Source of the DNA: Chrysopilus asiliformis
Lineage: Eukaryota; Arthropoda; Insecta; Diptera; Rhagionidae
DNA length: 64,000 bases
Direction of reading: 5' to 3'
NCBI GenBank assembly: GCA_964034945.1
Contig: OZ035962.1
Location: 36,669,943-36,733,942, forward strand
Shown here one piece after another: positions 45,510-56,269 of the stretch (position 1 is its first letter; each line of letters starts with the position of its first letter). The notes beneath the pieces are model-generated. The model made no database searches and was not told the DNA's origin. It worked only from the letters and a program-made list of their open reading frames with translations. The translations under genes were made by a program, and so were the position numbers.

Positions 45510-46802
45510 ACACATGGATCAATAAGTCCCGAGACTAACAATGAAAACAACATTTTTTTTGCCAAATTTTTTTTTATTCATCAATATAATCACCTTTTAG
45601 GGTGATACAATCGTTCCAACGCTTTTCCAATTTTTCAATACCATGTTTATAAAAAAAATTATCTTTCGCTTCAAAATAAGCTTCAGTTTCAGCGATGACC
45701 TCCTCATTTGAGCCAAATCTTTTTCCCTGGAGCATTTTTTTAAGATCAGCAAAGAGCCAGTAGTCACTGGGGGCTAAATCTGGCGAGTATGGGGGGTGGG
45801 GAAGCAGATGAAAGCCCAATTCGTTCAATTTTGCCATTGTTTTCATCGACTTGTGGCAGGGTGCATTGTCTTGGTGAAAAAGGATTTTTTTTCTCTGCAT
45901 GTGCGGTCGTTTTTTTGCGATTTCCTCCTTCAAACGCACCAGCAAGTCAATATAATAATCACTGTTGATCGATTTACCTTTTTCGAGGTAGTCAATGAAA
46001 ATCACGCCATGCGTATCCCAAAAAACTGACGCCATGACTTTGCCAGCTGACTGCTGCGTTTTCGGACGCTTCGGACGGCTTTCGCCAGCTGTGCGCCACT
46101 CAGATGACTGCCGCTTCGACTCTGGAGTGTAGTGATGTATCCATGTTTCGTCCATGGACACGTAACGACGCAAGAAATCTTTTTTATTGCGAGTAAATAG
46201 CGATAAACAGCTTTCTGAATCATCGACTCGTTGCTGTTTTTGTTCCATCGAAAGCAATCGCGGCACCCACTTGGAAAAAACCTTTTTCATGCTCAATTTT
46301 TCATGAAGGATAGTAAATGCACTTCCATATGATATCTGTGTTATCTCAGCAATCTCACGGAGCTTCACTTTACGATCTTTCATTATAATTTTTGTCACTT
46401 CACTCACATTTTCCGGTGTAACGGCTTCCACAGGTCTACCCGAGCGTTCCGCGTCATTTGTGTCGGTACGACCACGTTTAAACTCGGCAAACCACCGACA
46501 AATCGTTGCTTTTGATGGACAAGAGTCCGGGTAACATTTTTCAATCCATTGTTTCGCTTGCACGGTGTTTTTACCCATTAAAAAACAATGTTTTATCAGA
46601 ACACGAAACTCGGTTTTTTCCATTTTTTAAACAAACTACAAAACGACTTTACTCCAACCTCGATAACTCAGCTGTTTCTGGTCCGATCGACTTAAAATTT
46701 TGACACGTTTCAAGCAAAGGTTAGTACTCTAGAAAGACGTGGTTACTGGTTTACTACGAGCGTCATCTCTGGGTTAGTCTCGGGACTTATTGATCCATGT
46801 GT
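45510..46802 (-). mobile_element. Full-length mariner transposon (1293 bp)
   Basis: Perfect 30-bp terminal inverted repeats (45510-45539, 46773-46802; starting ACACATGGATCAATAAGTCC), TA duplication at 45508-45509 and 46803-46804, and an uninterrupted transposase gene. Everything needed for autonomous transposition appears present. Confidence 0.95.
45574..46623 (-). CDS. Mariner transposase, 349 aa, intact
   Basis: Cuts and joins mariner DNA at TA sites in the nucleus. The N-terminal half holds two helix-turn-helix regions (about residues 5-50 and 85-110) for TIR binding; WVPRLL at 119-124 corresponds to the WVPHEL linker motif. Catalytic residues are D158 (MDETWIHHY), D252 (HQDNAPCH) and D287 (SPDLAPSDYWLF), with 34 residues between the last two, the DD34D signature. 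Length equals the family norm (about 345-350 aa). The start ATG is 150-180 bp inside the right TIR, as usual. No stop or frameshift. Subfamily not assigned with certainty. Confidence 0.95.
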   Translation of the reverse strand: MEKTEFRVLIKHCFLMGKNTVQAKQWIEKCYPDSCPSKATICRWFAEFKRGRTDTNDAERSGRPVEAVTPENVSEVTKIIMKDRKVKLREIAEITQISYGSAFTILHEKLSMKKVFSKWVPRLLSMEQKQQRVDDSESCLSLFTRNKKDFLRRYVSMDETWIHHYTPESKRQSSEWRTAGESRPKRPKTQQSAGKVMASVFWDTHGVIFIDYLEKGKSINSDYYIDLLVRLKEEIAKKRPHMQRKKILFHQDNAPCHKSMKTMAKLNELGFHLLPHPPYSPDLAPSDYWLFADLKKMLQGKRFGSNEEVIAETEAYFEAKDNFFYKHGIEKLEKRWNDCITLKGDYIDE

Positions 46803-46804
46803 TA

Positions 46805-47955
46805 AATACATATATATGTACTATACATTTTTGCCTTTTACTGCAAATCGATAGTGTAAATTGTGCAGAAACGTAGACGTTGTATAAGAAAGTCTTGTGC
46901 TGTTCACATTGGATATTTTTTTATTAGAAACCAAATTCTTAAAAGAAAGAATTAAAATGGTTGACAGTAATTTATACGCGCGAAGACTTAACAATTAGTG
47001 CATTCCTTCAACTTATTATCACTAGAGTACTTGACTGATAAGCTAAATACCCTTCCCGTAGAAATACTTAGAAAAATTAGACACTTTTAAGTAAATATGA
47101 TTAAGCAGCGATTAAAAATCGAAATTCTAGTGTTGATCTATTGAAGGGGCAAAATTTAATAAAAACAGTCAATTTATACAATAGAATCAAGCTTTTGCCC
47201 TTCAAAGATGTACTTAAGGCTGTTGTTTGAAGTTTGAACTAAAATTTATTGTCCAAGTTTCAAAATTTTTATTCGTTATCATTTTTATCGGTTGTGGTGT
47301 TGAACCAAAACTGATAATAAGAGGAATCAACATAAAGTTTCCTATAAAATAGTTTTGAATATATTCTCACGTTCAAAAATCTTCTATTTAAGGGGAAAAA
47401 ATGTTTATTGAGAATTTAAACTAATTTATTAGCAGTAATTATGAGATAGATTAGCCTAATTGATATAATAGATGAGGTGCACAATTGTGTAATTTTCACT
47501 TAATAATTACATAAAGCAAACCTAATTGACACTCCCATCGTTAATAATGATCAATCAAATAACTTACCTTTCATATTGATATTTACACGATTGAATAAAC
47601 AACATAAATAATTTTATGACACAATTTCTAAATACTTCTTGTTTTTGTTACTTGCAGATCTCCAGCAGTTATAATAAATGCCGTTGGTTAATATCCAGCT
47701 TTGTACTTTACACATTGAAAGGATAATGAATAAATACGGCCGGAAGAAGACAAATCAGACAAAAAGATAGCCAACAAGTGACCGCAGAACGGCTCAAAAA
47801 AATCTGTGTTACTTAAAAGGCAAAAAGAGGCAAAACTAGAAAAACGCTAGATCAAAATCAAAGATCGTGAAATTCCATAAATGGAATAAACTGACAGATC
47901 ATACATGAATATAAAAATAATCAAATGAGGTAAATTAATAGTAATTTTCAATTAA
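46805..47955. other. No gene seen
   Basis: AT-rich; no convincing ORFs or repeats. 46850-46930 shares TTGTATAAGAAAGTCTTGTG with R2-type tails at 24630 and 51620. Confidence 0.45.
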
Positions 47956-48415
47956 ATTATCGTCTTTATAAGGAAAGTATTGTATTTATGATGTAGGCCG
48001 ATTCGAGAACGGGGGAAGAGAGAAAATTTCTGACCAATACGAAATCCGTTTCAGGCCAAATAGTTTTTTTTTAACTTTTGGAAAGGTAACGGTAGCTATA
48101 ATGGATACCTCCCATACCTTTTTTTTTTTTTTTTTTGAAAAATACCGTTTTTTTTAAATGCTCGAAGTCAATATGCTTTTGGGAAAAAAGGAATATAGCA
48201 GAATTTAAAGGATATAAAATTTTCTACATTTTTTGCTTTAACGGTTTATACGCATCTCTAACGGTTCTCAACATATTTCAAGAAAGTTAAATTTTTTGAA
48301 AATTTCTCGGCTTTGAGAAAAATTTTCAAAAACTACAGGTTATTATGAAAAATAACGTACTCGTATAACAAAAGGAAATAAAATTTCTTCCAATTTTTCC
48401 CTTAACCTTTCGCCC
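47956..48415 (+). repeat. R2 dispersed repeat copy, interrupted
   Basis: GGAAAGTATTGTATTTATGA, CGAGAACGGGGGAAGAGAGA, CGAAATCCGTTTCAGGCC, then AACGGTTCTCAACATATTTC. It resumes after about 49240 with GAAAATAAATATTACAGAGG and GTGTTGATCACAACTGA. Confidence 0.7.
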
Positions 48416-49240
48416 CTATTGGGATAATACGTCCCAGAAAGTTTTTTCGTAATACTACTGGGATATTTTCAAAGCAATTTGCAGGTTTAACATCTAGTCT
48501 CAGTATTTTAATGCCCTATATGAATAAGAAGTATTTACAGTTAGCGGTTGTCCCTTGTTTTGTTAGTTTTTATCTAAAATCTGGAAGGTGTTTATCATCG
48601 TCTAATTTTTTTTTCAAATTTTATGTGTTTTCTTATAGAAATAAGTTAAAATTAGTTATACACGATCATTACAAAAATAAGAATATTGCATTCCCGGATG
48701 AGTATTATAAATTTTGCAAACCTCACTTTTTGCTTTTGCTTATGCGGCAGTCACACGACGCTGTTGTGCCAGCGCTGCTAGCTGTTTGGCTGTTAGCAGC
48801 CGTTTCAGCAGCACCGTGTGAACCCTAGTAGGCTGCTACTAACAGCAGCAGCGCGATAATTTTAGCAGCGCTTTTGAAGTAGAGACCGTTCTACTTTGCC
48901 AGCGCTACTAGGGATCACGTGACCCTGTTGCATGGTTACTGAGCTGCCAAAAGTCTGATAAGTGGTAAAGTTTGTTTATTGTAAGTTGTTATTTTACGTT
49001 TATTTATTTAAATTTGTGTGTTACGTTTATTATTTAAAAAATCGCCCAAATTCAAATGTCAAACGAAGGTTCTGCTGTTTGCCAGCGCTACTAAGTTATG
49101 AATCGTGTGAACCCTCTCAGTACGCTGCCTGCTGTTGCTATTTGCCAGCGCTACTAACCCAATATTTAGCAGCGCTGGCAAAACAGCGTCGTGTGACTAC
49201 CGCATTAGGGTCATCAGCCGAGAGTCGGAATATTAAAAAT
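48416..49240. mobile_element. piggyBac-like MITE relative with nested MITE
   Basis: CCTTTCGCCCCTATTGG after TTAA at 48413-48416 and GGGTCATCAGCCGAGAGTCG near 49207 match, in reverse, the 182-bp element at 33900-34081. The right terminus is degraded. The 462-bp MITE sits in its TTA. Confidence 0.6.
48743..49204. mobile_element. Nested TTA-flanked MITE (PIF/Harbinger-like), 462 bp
   Basis: TGCGGCAGTCACACGACGCT mirrors AGCGTCGTGTGACTACCGCA; TTA at 48740-48742 and 49205-49207. The empty site TTGCTTAGGGTCATC exists at 33924-33938 (reverse). Interior is GC-rich with repeated GCCAGCGCTACTA/AGCAGCGC. Confidence 0.9.
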
Positions 49241-49352
49241 ATATTTTTTTAATATATTTTTTCTGAAAATAAATATTACAGAGGAAAGTTTTGTGTTGAT
49301 CACAACTGATATTTTTACTTTCTTCTACGAAGTATAATAAAGTATTGTATTC

Positions 49353-49440
49353 ATGAAAAATTTCGACCTCTTAATTTTGCCTAAAAAACATTTCCCGATC
49401 ACTCCTGAGTCGATTGGAGTCATATTAAAAAAATGTCTTT
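49353..49440 (+). repeat. Repeat flank of the satellite array
   Basis: TTCATGAAAAATTTCGACCT and GCCTAAAAAACAT match the start of the R1-type copy at 14530, so the array grew from a microsatellite inside a dispersed repeat. Confidence 0.65.
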
Positions 49441-50925
49441 CTGTCTGTCAGTCTGTCAGTCTGTCAGTCTGTCAGTCTGTCAGTCTGTCAGTCTGTCAGT
49501 CTGTCAGTCTGTCAGTCTGTCAGTCTGTCAGTCTGTCAGTCTGTCAGTCTGTCAGTCTGTCAGTCTGTCAGTCTGTCAGTCTGTCAGTCTGTCAGTCTGT
49601 CAGTCTGTCAGTCTGTCAGTCTGTCAGTCTGTCAGTCTGTCAGTCTGTCAGTCTGTCAGTCTGTCAGTCTGTCAGTCTGTCAGTCTGTCAGTCTGTCAGT
49701 CTGTCAGTCTGTCAGTCTGTCAGTCTGTCAGTCTGTCAGTCTGTCAGTCTGTCAGTCTGTCAGTCTGTCAGTCTGTCAGTCTGTCAGTCTGTCAGTCTGT
49801 CAGTCTGTCAGTCTGTCAGTCTGTCAGTCTGTCAGTCTGTCAGTCTGTCAGTCTGTCAGTCTGTCAGTCTGTCAGTCTGTCAGTCTGTCAGTCTGTCAGT
49901 CTGTCAGTCTGTCAGTCTGTCAGTCTGTCAGTCTGTCAGTCTGTCAGTCTGTCAGTCTGTCAGTCTGTCAGTCTGTCAGTCTGTCAGTCTGTCAGTCTGT
50001 CAGTCTGTCAGTCTGTCAGTCTGTCAGTCTGTCAGTCTGTCAGTCTGTCAGTCTGTCAGTCTGTCAGTCTGTCAGTCTGTCAGTCTGTCAGTCTGTCAGT
50101 CTGTCAGTCTGTCAGTCTGTCAGTCTGTCAGTCTGTCAGTCTGTCAGTCTGTCAGTCTGTCAGTCTGTCAGTCTGTCAGTCTGTCAGTCTGTCAGTCTGT
50201 CAGTCTGTCAGTCTGTCAGTCTGTCAGTCTGTCAGTCTGTCAGTCTGTCAGTCTGTCAGTCTGTCAGTCTGTCAGTCTGTCAGTCTGTCAGTCTGTCAGT
50301 CTGTCAGTCTGTCAGTCTGTCAGTCTGTCAGTCTGTCAGTCTGTCAGTCTGTCAGTCTGTCAGTCTGTCAGTCTGTCAGTCTGTCAGTCTGTCAGTCTGT
50401 CAGTCTGTCAGTCTGTCAGTCTGTCAGTCTGTCAGTCTGTCAGTCTGTCAGTCTGTCAGTCTGTCAGTCTGTCAGTCTGTCAGTCTGTCAGTCTGTCAGT
50501 CTGTCAGTCTGTCAGTCTGTCAGTCTGTCAGTCTGTCAGTCTGTCAGTCTGTCAGTCTGTCAGTCTGTCAGTCTGTCAGTCTGTCAGTCTGTCAGTCTGT
50601 CAGTCTGTCAGTCTGTCAGTCTGTCAGTCTGTCAGTCTGTCAGTCTGTCAGTCTGTCAGTCTGTCAGTCTGTCAGTCTGTCAGTCTGTCAGTCTGTCAGT
50701 CTGTCAGTCTGTCTGTCAGTCTGTCTGTCAGTCTGTCAGTCTGTCAGTCTGTCAGTCTGTCAGTCTGTCAGTCTGTCAGTCTGTCAGTCTGTCAGTCTGT
50801 CAGTCTGTCAGTCTGTCAGTCTGTCAGTCTGTCAGTCTGTCAGTCTGTCAGTCTGTCAGTCTGTCAGTCTGTCAGTCTGTCAGTCTGTCAGTCTGTCAGT
50901 CTGTCAGTCTGTCTGTCAGTCTGTG
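49441..50925 (+). repeat. Satellite array of CTGTCAGT, about 185 units
   Basis: About 1.48 kb of a perfect 8-bp unit with only three visible interruptions, each an extra CTGT (two near 50710-50725, one near 50911). As 8 is not a multiple of 3 and the unit has no plus-strand stop, all three plus frames stay open and translate to the same SVCQSVSL octapeptide. This creates ORFs of 504-545 codons that are not genes. The minus strand contains TGA in every unit cycle. Confidence 0.95.
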
Positions 50926-51660
50926 TACAAGATTTCTCAAAAACTAATAGAGCTAGCGCCATGAAATTTTATAGGCATGTTGGGTCCTGAAATGGGACGA
51001 TCCTATCAACTTTTGGTGGAAATCCGTTAACCGGAAGTATCCAAAATGGCGGTTTTTCAAAAATCGCAATTTCGTTTTTCTCGATTTACTCCCAAACTAC
51101 GCATTTTTTAGTGACCTTAAGTATGACAAAACTTGGAGAAAATAAAATTTCCCACACTTTTGTCTTTAACTATAACTCGATATCTCAACCTGTTATCGAG
51201 ATAAACCGTTATTTCCAAAAAACAGTTTTTTGCGATTATCTCGAAAACTAACGGGTTTTTGCTGACTGAATGTATGAAGTGAATTAATGAGAATGGCATT
51301 CTGCACAATTTTGTCTTTTACTGTTATCCGTTATCTTTTACCGTTATTGAGATATTTTCATTAATATGTAAAAAATCATATTTTTGCGAATAATTTTCAA
51401 ACTAACGGTTTTTCGACAAATCATTTAAAAGAATAATTAAAGATGTTAACATTTTCTACATTTTTGCCATTTACCGTAAATTGATATCTTTTACCGTTCT
51501 CAAGTTATCTCAAATTTTGTACGTTTTTGATATCTTTGAATAAACCAAGAATTTATTGGGAGGTCGTCTTAGGTTGACAACGCGACAGGGTTCTAGCGTA
51601 AATTGCGCAGGGTCGTAGATTTTGTAGAAGAAAGTTTTGTGTTGACCACAACTGATATTT
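50926..51660. repeat. Dispersed repeat downstream of the array
   Basis: ACAAGATTTCTCAAAAACTA, CGCCATGAAATTTTATAGGC, then several ATATCTC..CGTTATCGAGATA and AACGGTTTTTCGA blocks shared with 45170-45500, ending GTGTTGACCACAACTGATAT as in R2. Confidence 0.55.
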
Positions 51661-51684
51661 TTTATGTGCTGCTAAGAAAATATT

Positions 51685-52655
51685 CAGGGTATTCACAGTC
51701 CTCTTTTAATTTTCGGTATTCGGTGTTTTCGGTAATATTAAAAGACTGAAAATATTCTGCTGTGAACATCCCACAGCACAGATTTGAGAACAGCGCTTTT
51801 ATTGGATACGTGACCAATTCATGAACTGCGAATTTGATTGTCAGACATACCTTTAAATCCATGTTTGATGTATTCTTTTCAATTTATATTGTGGCAACGG
51901 CTATCTAAATTGAGAAAATTTGCAGTCCGATGAGATTAACAAAAAACCAGCGAGAAAATTTGACAACTAAAAACATTACTAGCGCCACTCGCGGTTGATT
52001 CTTGATACCGAATACCGAGGCCGAAAAACACGACTCGAGGCATGTATACAATTACCGAATCCGGTAATTCATTTTTACATGAACCAAGTTACCGTCTCGG
52101 TAAAAATCTGTTAAATTTGACTGAATTACCGAGCGGTAAATTTACCCGCATTTTAAAAGAGGACTGTGAATTCCCTCATTCTTTTAATTTTCGGTATTCG
52201 GTGTTTTCGGTAATATTAAAAGACTGAAAATATTCTGCTGTGAACATCCCACAGCACAGATTTGAGAACAGCGCTTTTATTGGATACGTGACCAATTCAT
52301 GAACTGCGAATTTGATTGTCAGACATACCTTTAAATCCATGTTTGATGTATTCTTTTCAATTTATATTGTGGCAACGGCTATCAAAATTGAGAAAATTTG
52401 CAGTCCGATGAGATTAACAAAAAACCAGCGAGAAAATTTGACAACTAAAAACATTACTAGCGCCACTCGCGGTTGATTCTTGATACCGAATAACCGGGCC
52501 GAAAAACACGACTCAAGGCATGTTTACAATTACCGAATCCGGTAATTCATTTTTACATGAACCAAGTTACCGTCTCGGTAAAAATCTGTTAAATTTGACT
52601 GAATTACCGAGCGGTAAAATTACTCGCAATTTAAAAGAGGACTGTGAATACCCTG
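51685..52655 (+). mobile_element. MITE 'E', tandem pair
   Basis: Two direct, nearly identical copies (about 51685-52171 and 52178-52655). The outer ends CAGGGTATTCACAGTCCTC and GAGGACTGTGAATACCCTG are exact inverted repeats. The internal junction has lost the first bases of the second copy. Both contain the ATG-plus-donor motif (reverse strand) and the GGTAATTC/GAATTACC palindromes. Confidence 0.8.
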
Positions 52656-52830
52656 ATTATATTTTTGAATCGTGTAACCTTCGAAACGTGTAATATTTCC
52701 TTACTGTGGTAAAAAGTGAGTAACGGTAATTGTGCATAAAAGGTTTTGAATTTGATCCTTGGTATTCTATTTTTTATTCAATAAATAACTCTATCCGTGT
52801 ACAAAATTTAATTGACATTTCGTCACCCAA

Positions 52831-52886
52831 GAATTGAATTATCGTATGTTGTTCTAAACTTCGAACAACATACGATAATTAAATTC
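52831..52886. repeat. 24-bp-stem hairpin, 8-base loop
   Basis: GAATTGAATTATCGTATGTT (52831-52850) continuing GTTC pairs with GAACAACATACGATAATTAAATTC (52863-52886) with one mismatch. Size resembles a small-RNA precursor, but transcription is unknown. Confidence 0.7.
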
Positions 52887-53030
52887 TCGGACGATGATCT
52901 GTTAAGCAATTTTTGCGTATAGTCTAAAGTCTAGACTAGACATGCTTTGAGGATTTTAGGGAAATTTTTCGGATGTGAAAACCTTCATATACATATTATG
53001 TAATATTAATAGAACACTTAATACAATATA

Positions 53031-53592
53031 CAGGGTGGGCCAGAATAGACGCGGGGGTTTGAATTCTTCATAAATTTTTTATTTTAGCGAAACCTATAAT
53101 TTTTTTTTCAAATACATGTAGTTGATTGATGGGGAATATTTTTGGTCTAAACATGGAAAATTATATCCCGCAAGTGGTGGCCATTTTCTGCTTCGCAAAT
53201 CCGTGCTCTTTCCAAGACATTTTCCATAACCTTTCGTGTTATGGCCTCGATTTCACTGCGAATGTTGGTTTTCAATTGGCTGATGGTTGTTGGCTTGTTG
53301 ACGTACACCTTTTCTTTCAAATATCCCCAAAGGAAACAATCTGGAGTCGTTAGATCAGGTGAACGCGGAGGCCAATTGAAATCGCAACTTTTCGAAATAA
53401 TGCGTCCGCCAAACATGTCCCGTAAAAGAGCCATTGAGCCCACCGCCCACCGGTTCGTTGTTCTATTGTGTACAGGTCCATTTTAAATTGCCCAAGTCTT
53501 CTTAACAAAATGCTGAAACAAAATTAAAAAAATAAAAATAAAAAAAAAGTTATAAAGACTTCAAACCCCTGCGTCTATTCTGGCCCACCCTG
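53031..53592 (-). mobile_element. Deleted Tc1/mariner-like element (562 bp)
   Basis: CAGGGTGGGCCAGAATAGAC mirrored at the right with one mismatch in about 33 bp; TA at 53029-53030 and 53593-53594. Contains the C-terminal third of a transposase. Confidence 0.85.
53147..53443 (-). pseudogene. C-terminal transposase remnant
   Basis: MALLRDMFGGRIIS, NWPPRSPDLTTPDCFLWGYL and NKPTTISQLKTNI, the last catalytic block of an IS630-Tc1-mariner transposase; the final frame ends GHHLRDIIFHV. DNA-binding and first catalytic parts absent. A different lineage from the 5976 and 19575 families. Confidence 0.8.
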
Positions 53593-53623
53593 TATTATTA
53601 ATATAATAGAACACTTCGCTATA

Positions 53624-53815
53624 AAGGGTGGTTAAATTTTAAGGGCCGATGTTGAATGTGAACCACACCTAAACGTCAAGTTTTTTTCTGCATTTCATTT
53701 GACATTTCTCAATTTCAGACTAACTCAATTTGAACCATGGAAAGATACACAATCGAGCAATGCGTTAAAGTTATTCAGGCTTATTATGAAAATGGGCGTG
53801 CTCTTTGTTTGTGAT
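53624..53815 (+). pseudogene. 5' fragment of mariner-like transposase
   Basis: AAGGGTGGTTAAATTTTAAG end after TA 53622-53623, then ATG with MERYTIEQCVKVIQAYYENG and premature TGA at about 53815. Same family as 19575-20143 and 24370-24463; the 3' part is missing. Confidence 0.75.
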
Positions 53816-56269
53816 TAATTTTTCAACTGGGATGTTCTTTTTTAAAAAAATGAGGCTCGTTATAGTTTTACGGAAAGACAAAAAACTACTAATTTTAGAA
53901 ATAGCAGGGCAACCAGTTTCTTATTTTTTCATCAAAACATATTGTTTTTGATTGACCTGCAAGCAGCATGGCAAAACTTGCCCTGCGTATGGAATAGACG
54001 CTCGTACAAAGTGGGAGTTTTCGTCAAAAAACTGTCAAAAAAAACGAATAAAAAAAGTGTTCGATATTCGGGTTTTTTGAAAATATTTCATAGCAATGGC
54101 AAATAATCTTTTTTAAATAATTGTTTAAAGATGACCGAAAAAAATGTGTATTGTTCTAAATTAGAAACGCCACTCATTAAATAATGTTTTATATCAATTT
54201 TTTTTATGTTTATCTTATTACAAAAATTAACAGCACCTATTAAAAGGTTATTGTATGAATATTTTTGTATGTTTCAATCAAAACATCTTCTTGCATTTAA
54301 TTAACCGCTTCTCATATAATTTACAACAAAAAAAAGTTTAATAATTTTTCCACTTTAATGAGCATGAACTAACGGAAGAAAGTGAAAACTACTGTCTGTT
54401 ATAGTGGATCTATTAATTTGTTGTTTTGCTTTCAATCTCTCGTTTAATTTGCACGTAGAAAACAACCGCAAAACGAAGCTATTGACCTCACTTTATTTCC
54501 ATTACTTCGATTAGAGCATTTTCCACTGCCGCTTTTTGAAAAAAAAAAAAAAAAAAAAAAAAAAAACTTCATGAAAGAGGAATTTTATTAATCGCGCATT
54601 GTAAGAAAAATTTCCAATTGATTGCACCTGTTTAGTTTTGTTGACAACTTTTTTAGTTAAACGAATTACAACGGCGTGAGGTTGTTTGTACCTGGTTAAG
54701 AATCTCAGCTTTTAATAAAAACCCGTCTTCCATTCGATTAGATCGAAAATTCAATGGATACCGTTTGATCAATTTAGCTTTTCACTATAGAGAAAGCGAA
54801 AGCGTAATTACGTTATAAATAAAACAAATTTGCAAATTTAGCCACAAATGCGCACAAATGCATTGAATACAATGACTTTTCAATTTTAATAGAATACAAA
54901 TAGTAAGTCAACACTGCTAAATTTTTTTTAAAACCAAAATTGACAAATAGAATCATAAGTACTCACATGTATGTATATATTAAGTCTAGATTAATTCTAG
55001 TAAAGACGTTCGTGTGATTTTTTTTGAATTAGTGAATCGGCAGTACATCCAAGTATGTACGGTGATGAGCACAGTAATTGACACTATTGACAGTATAAGC
55101 AATAAACCCTTTTAAAAGTTATTTTCAATAAGACTGGGAATGATATATTCATATATTTTCAAGATCACTTTTATATTAATACGTTTTTGCAATAAGCAGT
55201 GATCAGAAATAAGTTTTGTAGAACCATTTTGTTAAAAAAAGAGTTTTTCTGGTATACAACAGAACATTTCCAGAATTTGAAGGTTAATATAATTAAAAAA
55301 ATCATATTTTGGGCTATTTAAGAGAAACATACGATTTCGTTTCTCTGAAACCCATGAATGAATGTGATTTTCTTTTAAAATAGTGTTAAATTAAATTTGA
55401 AGTATTTTGGATGTCATTCCGATATAAAATCAGCTTTTAAAACTTTGTAGTTCGAATTTTGTATGGGCGGTGTCAATTATGGAACCATTGGTTAAAACGA
55501 TGATCCAGTTAGTGACACTACCCCTTATACCCCTTAAAAGTACCAAAACATCCGCCCTTATTCTACACTCAGAAACATAATTTGTAATTTCTCTGAAAAA
55601 CTTAATAAAATCTATGGAAATTTAGGCGTGATTTAAAACCATTGGAATGTGGTCTTAGAACCTGTGACAAAAAATTCATTATCTTTATGAAACGATCTTC
55701 ACAGCGTTTATGAAGATTTTCATAGACATGAAGTTTTTAATGGAACTTATGACGTATTTTCATAAAATCTGTGAAATTTACTCGTAGAATTTATGAAAAA
55801 ATTCAGTGATCAATTGTCAAAAATCATAAAAACTTCACACCGGTTTTAGTGCTTCCCAATGATTTCGATTTCTGTGGTATTGGTTACTTTTTACCAAATT
55901 ATCTTGTTTTTTTGTTTTACACTCAAACTTTTCAGTTTCACTTACACAGGATACCAGCCATTTCAATTTGCTTCCAACCACATGTTCCCAGCGCTAAAAC
56001 TTCCATTACTGCTATTACTGCTATTGTACCCAATCTAAAGTATATATATACTAACCACATTGAAAAATTTAATAGCTACCACAGCTAAAAAATAGTATTT
56101 GGTACTATTTATATAACTGAAATTGTGACAGTGATTTTTTTATAGTAAAAAATGCTATCCAAAATAATAAGACCAAATAGCATTAAATGCCAGTTTAATC
56201 ATCACTCTTCGCTTAAATAATGGCGCTATTTGCTATAAGTTTTCACTGATTACCAGTAAAATTTGCTTA
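53816..56269. other. No gene; 28-bp poly(A) at 54539-54566
   Basis: 53830-54000 (AATGAGGCTCGTTATAG ... TGCCCTGCGTATGGAATAGA) is an inverted relative of 38800-39040. Otherwise AT-rich without structure I can support. Confidence 0.5.

Noticed and set aside
49353..50990. 545-codon and 504-codon ORFs with SVCQSVSL repeats
   Set aside because: Pure consequence of an 8-bp tandem unit lacking plus-strand stops; identical in all frames.
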